From Xanthomonas axonopodis (GTDB lineage Bacteria; Pseudomonadota; Gammaproteobacteria; Xanthomonadales; Xanthomonadaceae): a stretch of 42,880 nt of DNA. The DNA is taken from the NCBI RefSeq assembly GCF_001304695.1, contig NZ_JFAQ01000032.1, positions 1-42,880 of the forward strand. The letters are read 5' to 3'. A program made the position numbers and the translations under genes. Positions within the stretch are counted from its first letter, which is position 1, and each line of letters starts with the position of its first letter. Positions 39,250 through 42,880 of the stretch are shown here, in pieces. Under the pieces are notes generated by a model. The model was not told the origin of the DNA and searched no databases. It was given only the letters and a program-made list of their open reading frames with translations.

Positions 39250-39447
39250 TGCAAGCACGCGCACTCTCTGCAGCGGGCGTGCGCATCGCATCGCGACCGC
39301 GCTGATGCCACCCTGGAAAGACGTAGTTGCGGCACTGCCGACCAAGCGCAGTGCGGCCCTGCTCGCGTCGTAACGCCTTACTCATCCCACTCTTCAACGC
39401 TACACGGTCATGCGATCCGTGCCGCGCTTTGCCCTGGAATCACCGCA

Positions 39448-40284
39448 ATGCCCACCATTACCTCGCGCTCGTCTTCCCGCAAGACACTGCTCGCCCTCAT
39501 CGTTACGGCAGCGCTGAGCAGCCTCGCCGTTCAGGCGCAGGCGCAAGACGCCACCGACGCGGCGCTTTGCACCGATCGGCCGACCAAGGCCAATGCCACC
39601 TGCACCGTGCCGGCCGGCGATTGGCAGCTGGAAACCGACATCGGCAACGACACGCGCGACAGCCAGCCCGGCACACGCACAGAGACGGCGTACTTCACCA
39701 ATCCCACGCTCAAGTATGGCGTCAGCGACCGTATCGATCTGCAACTCAACTGGGCGCCGCAGCTGCAGGTCAAAACCACCGACCGCGCCACCGGCGCGCG
39801 CAGCAGCCTGAGCGGCGGCGGCGATCTCTATCTGCGCATGAAGGCGCGTGTGTACGAGAGCGACACCGCCAGCGTGGCGCTGCTGCCGTTCGTCAAGGCG
39901 CCCACCGCGCGTACCGGCCTGGGCAACGACACCTGGGAAGGCGGCCTGGCGCTGCCGGTCAACTTCGTGCTGCCCAGCAGCTTCTCGCTGACGTTTGGTC
40001 CGGAACTGGATTGGTTGGCCGACAGCGATGGCAGCGGCAAGCATGTCGCCATCGTCAATGTGATCAATCTGGCGCGTCCGATCACGCCGAAGTTGTCGAT
40101 GGCGGTGGAACTGTGGTCCTCGATCAACCGTGCCCCTGCGCAGACCGTCGAGCAATACTCGGCCGATATCGCGGCGTCGTATCTGCTCAACCCGCTGTTG
40201 CAGCTGGATGTGGGTGCCAATTTCGGCCTCAACGACCGCACGCCCGACACGCAGGTCTACGTCGGCCTGTCGCACCGCTTCTAA
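39448..40284 (+). CDS. Outer-membrane transporter-like protein (MetA-pathway phenol degradation family)
   Basis: A 278-residue exported protein. The N-terminus SSRKTLLALIVTAALSSLAV with cleavage near QAQAQD is a signal peptide. The mature part is composed of amphipathic beta strands and ends with a terminal aromatic residue (VYVGLSHRF), as outer-membrane beta barrels do. Segments such as NPTLKYGVSDRIDLQLNWAP, SGGGDLYLRMKARVY and VALLPFVKAPTARTGLGND match the family named after the MetA phenol-degradation protein, thought to form channels or assembly-linked barrels of unknown substrate. The ATG at 39448 is the first in frame that gives a signal peptide; the long frame upstream has no protein-like pattern. 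A GC-rich hairpin follows the stop. Confidence 0.85.
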   Translation: MPTITSRSSSRKTLLALIVTAALSSLAVQAQAQDATDAALCTDRPTKANATCTVPAGDWQLETDIGNDTRDSQPGTRTETAYFTNPTLKYGVSDRIDLQLNWAPQLQVKTTDRATGARSSLSGGGDLYLRMKARVYESDTASVALLPFVKAPTARTGLGNDTWEGGLALPVNFVLPSSFSLTFGPELDWLADSDGSGKHVAIVNVINLARPITPKLSMAVELWSSINRAPAQTVEQYSADIAASYLLNPLLQLDVGANFGLNDRTPDTQVYVGLSHRF

Positions 40285-40298
40285 CGCGCTCAGCCGCT

Positions 40299-40320
40299 CA
40301 TGCCGCAGGCAAGCGGCATG
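40299..40320 (+). terminator. Hairpin after the outer-membrane protein gene
   Basis: CATGCCGC and GCGGCATG form an 8-pair stem with loop AGGCAA, 14 bases after the stop at 40284. It lacks a T-run, so termination is likely but not certain. Confidence 0.5.
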
Positions 40321-40418
40321 GGCAAAGGCGCGTGACGGCGTGTTGCATGACCTCCTGCCTTTGCGCGTGCGCCGCAGCACCGCCTACCATCGAGGTTTTG
40401 CCGTTGCCGGAGATCTCG

Positions 40419-42539
<2,121 letters not shown>

Positions 42540-42547
42540 CGGACGAC

Positions 42548-42575
42548 CGACACGCCGCCGTGCGCGGCCGTGTCG
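42548..42575 (+). terminator. Hairpin after the S9 peptidase gene
   Basis: CGACACG pairs with CGTGTCG, continued by CCGC with GCGG after a one-base bulge, giving an 11-pair stem 8 bases after the stop codon at 42539. ATT follows rather than a T-run. Confidence 0.55.
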
Positions 42576-42618
42576 ATTGCTTGCGCAATGCGTGCTCCGG
42601 GTGACGAGCGCTGTCTAA

Positions 42619-42759
42619 GAGTGGCTAACGAAACGTAGCGAGCGGTCGTCAGGTGGGCGTGGACGGCGCACAGGAACCGGAGTGTACGAGGGGTACATGA
42701 GGATTCCGAGCACCGGCCGCGCCCGTCTGGCGGCTGTGCAGTAGTTTTGTTAGTCGCTC
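42619..42759. mobile_element. MITE-like element, 141 bp, TAA target duplication
   Basis: The ends are imperfect inverted repeats, GAGTGGCTAACGAAAC at the left and (reverse complement of the right end) GAGCGACTAACAAAAC, matching in 13 of 16 positions. TAA lies directly outside both ends (42616-42618 and 42760-42762). The interior has no coding capacity and includes an imperfect hairpin at 42673-42707 (from GGAACC to GGATTCC). Terminal GAG plus a three-base TNA duplication recalls the IS5 superfamily, so mobilisation by such a transposase is plausible. Related, more decayed copies occur at 26151 and 2497. Confidence 0.75.
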
Positions 42760-42760
42760 T

Positions 42761-42880
42761 AAGTGTTACCGGGCGTTGTATCGGTGGCGCTGGCCGAAGG
42801 GATTTCGCTGCCCGCAGTGCGACGGCCGCGCACGCTCGCGCTTTCGATGCGGTGAGCAGGTGTACGACCAGTGCCGTGCG
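42761..42880 (+). pseudogene. IS1595-type transposase fragment, runs off the window
   Basis: An open frame of 40 codons to the window edge reads CYRALYRWRWPKGFRCPQCD then SRFRCGEQVYDQCRA, the N-terminal zinc-ribbon of IS1595 (ISXO2-group) transposases, with CxxC at CPQC and further cysteines. Normal members have about 25 more residues in front, beginning at a start codon; here the frame emerges directly from the right edge of the MITE-like element, and the sequence on the other side of the element (42601-42615) runs in frame into a TGA. The copy is therefore either 5'-truncated or interrupted by the small element. The rest lies outside the window. Confidence 0.65.

Larger units (their letters stand above)
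38735..39447. other. Long intergenic region with two hairpins
   Basis: About 710 bases separate the OPT transporter and the outer-membrane protein gene. It contains a hairpin at 38746-38774 just after the OPT stop and a near-perfect palindrome at 39228-39249. Short frames in it do not look like genes. Confidence 0.5.

Noticed and set aside
38875-39447. Upstream extension of the outer-membrane protein frame
   Set aside because: The extra about 190 residues are Cys/His-rich and unlike protein; the signal peptide follows the ATG at 39448.

Overview
The window is a high-GC gammaproteobacterial chromosome segment that reads as Xanthomonas, most likely X. campestris or a close relative. Three things point there: an AvrE-superfamily type III effector (XopAM-like) behind a perfect plant-inducible promoter (PIP) box, the lexA2-imuA-imuB-dnaE2 mutagenesis cassette with a LexA2-type operator, and short Xanthomonas-style repeats (GGGAATC heptads and a small TAA-flanked inverted-repeat element). 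No rRNA, tRNA, CRISPR array or prophage was seen.

Layout. 1-2178 (minus): an SDR oxidoreductase followed by a GH15 glycosidase that runs off the left edge. 2611-4352: a head-to-head junction of two gene remnants, the 3' half of a GH92 alpha-mannosidase (minus) and the 3' part of an AlkB-like dioxygenase (plus), both missing their 5' ends. 4706-6723: a cyclic-nucleotide-binding/thioredoxin-reductase-like flavoprotein translationally coupled to a UBP-type zinc finger protein. 6922-8456: an EAL phosphodiesterase (minus) and a small SpoT-like HD hydrolase (plus). 8711-11233: a short UvrA-class ATPase. 11285-17928: PIP box, -10 box, an unusually long leader and a 2049-residue XopAM-like effector. 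17929-19016: a gene-poor stretch with one orphan ORF and a strong hairpin.

19017-22950 (minus): a three-subunit molybdenum aldehyde/xanthine oxidoreductase operon (paoABC order), divergent from a DUF763 gene coupled to a GIY-YIG-like gene (23142-25072). Then come a cupin, a frameshifted DUF6496 lysine-rich protein, a Doc/AbrB toxin-antitoxin pair (minus), and the divergent SOS mutagenesis operon lexA2-imuA-imuB-dnaE2 (27164-33276). The right part holds two secreted S9 peptidases, an HDOD protein, an OPT-family oligopeptide transporter and an outer-membrane MetA-like protein. The window ends in an IS1595-type transposase fragment next to a MITE-like insertion.

Genes acting together: lexA2-imuA-imuB-dnaE2 form an SOS-regulated error-prone lesion bypass system; paoA-paoB-paoC form one enzyme; doc and its AbrB antitoxin form a toxin-antitoxin module; the S9 peptidases and OPT transporter could serve peptide scavenging. 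Two unit pairs (flavoprotein + UBP finger; DUF763 + GIY-YIG-like) have no settled function and are the best candidates for undescribed biology. All family calls come from reading motifs in translated sequence; no database search was run.
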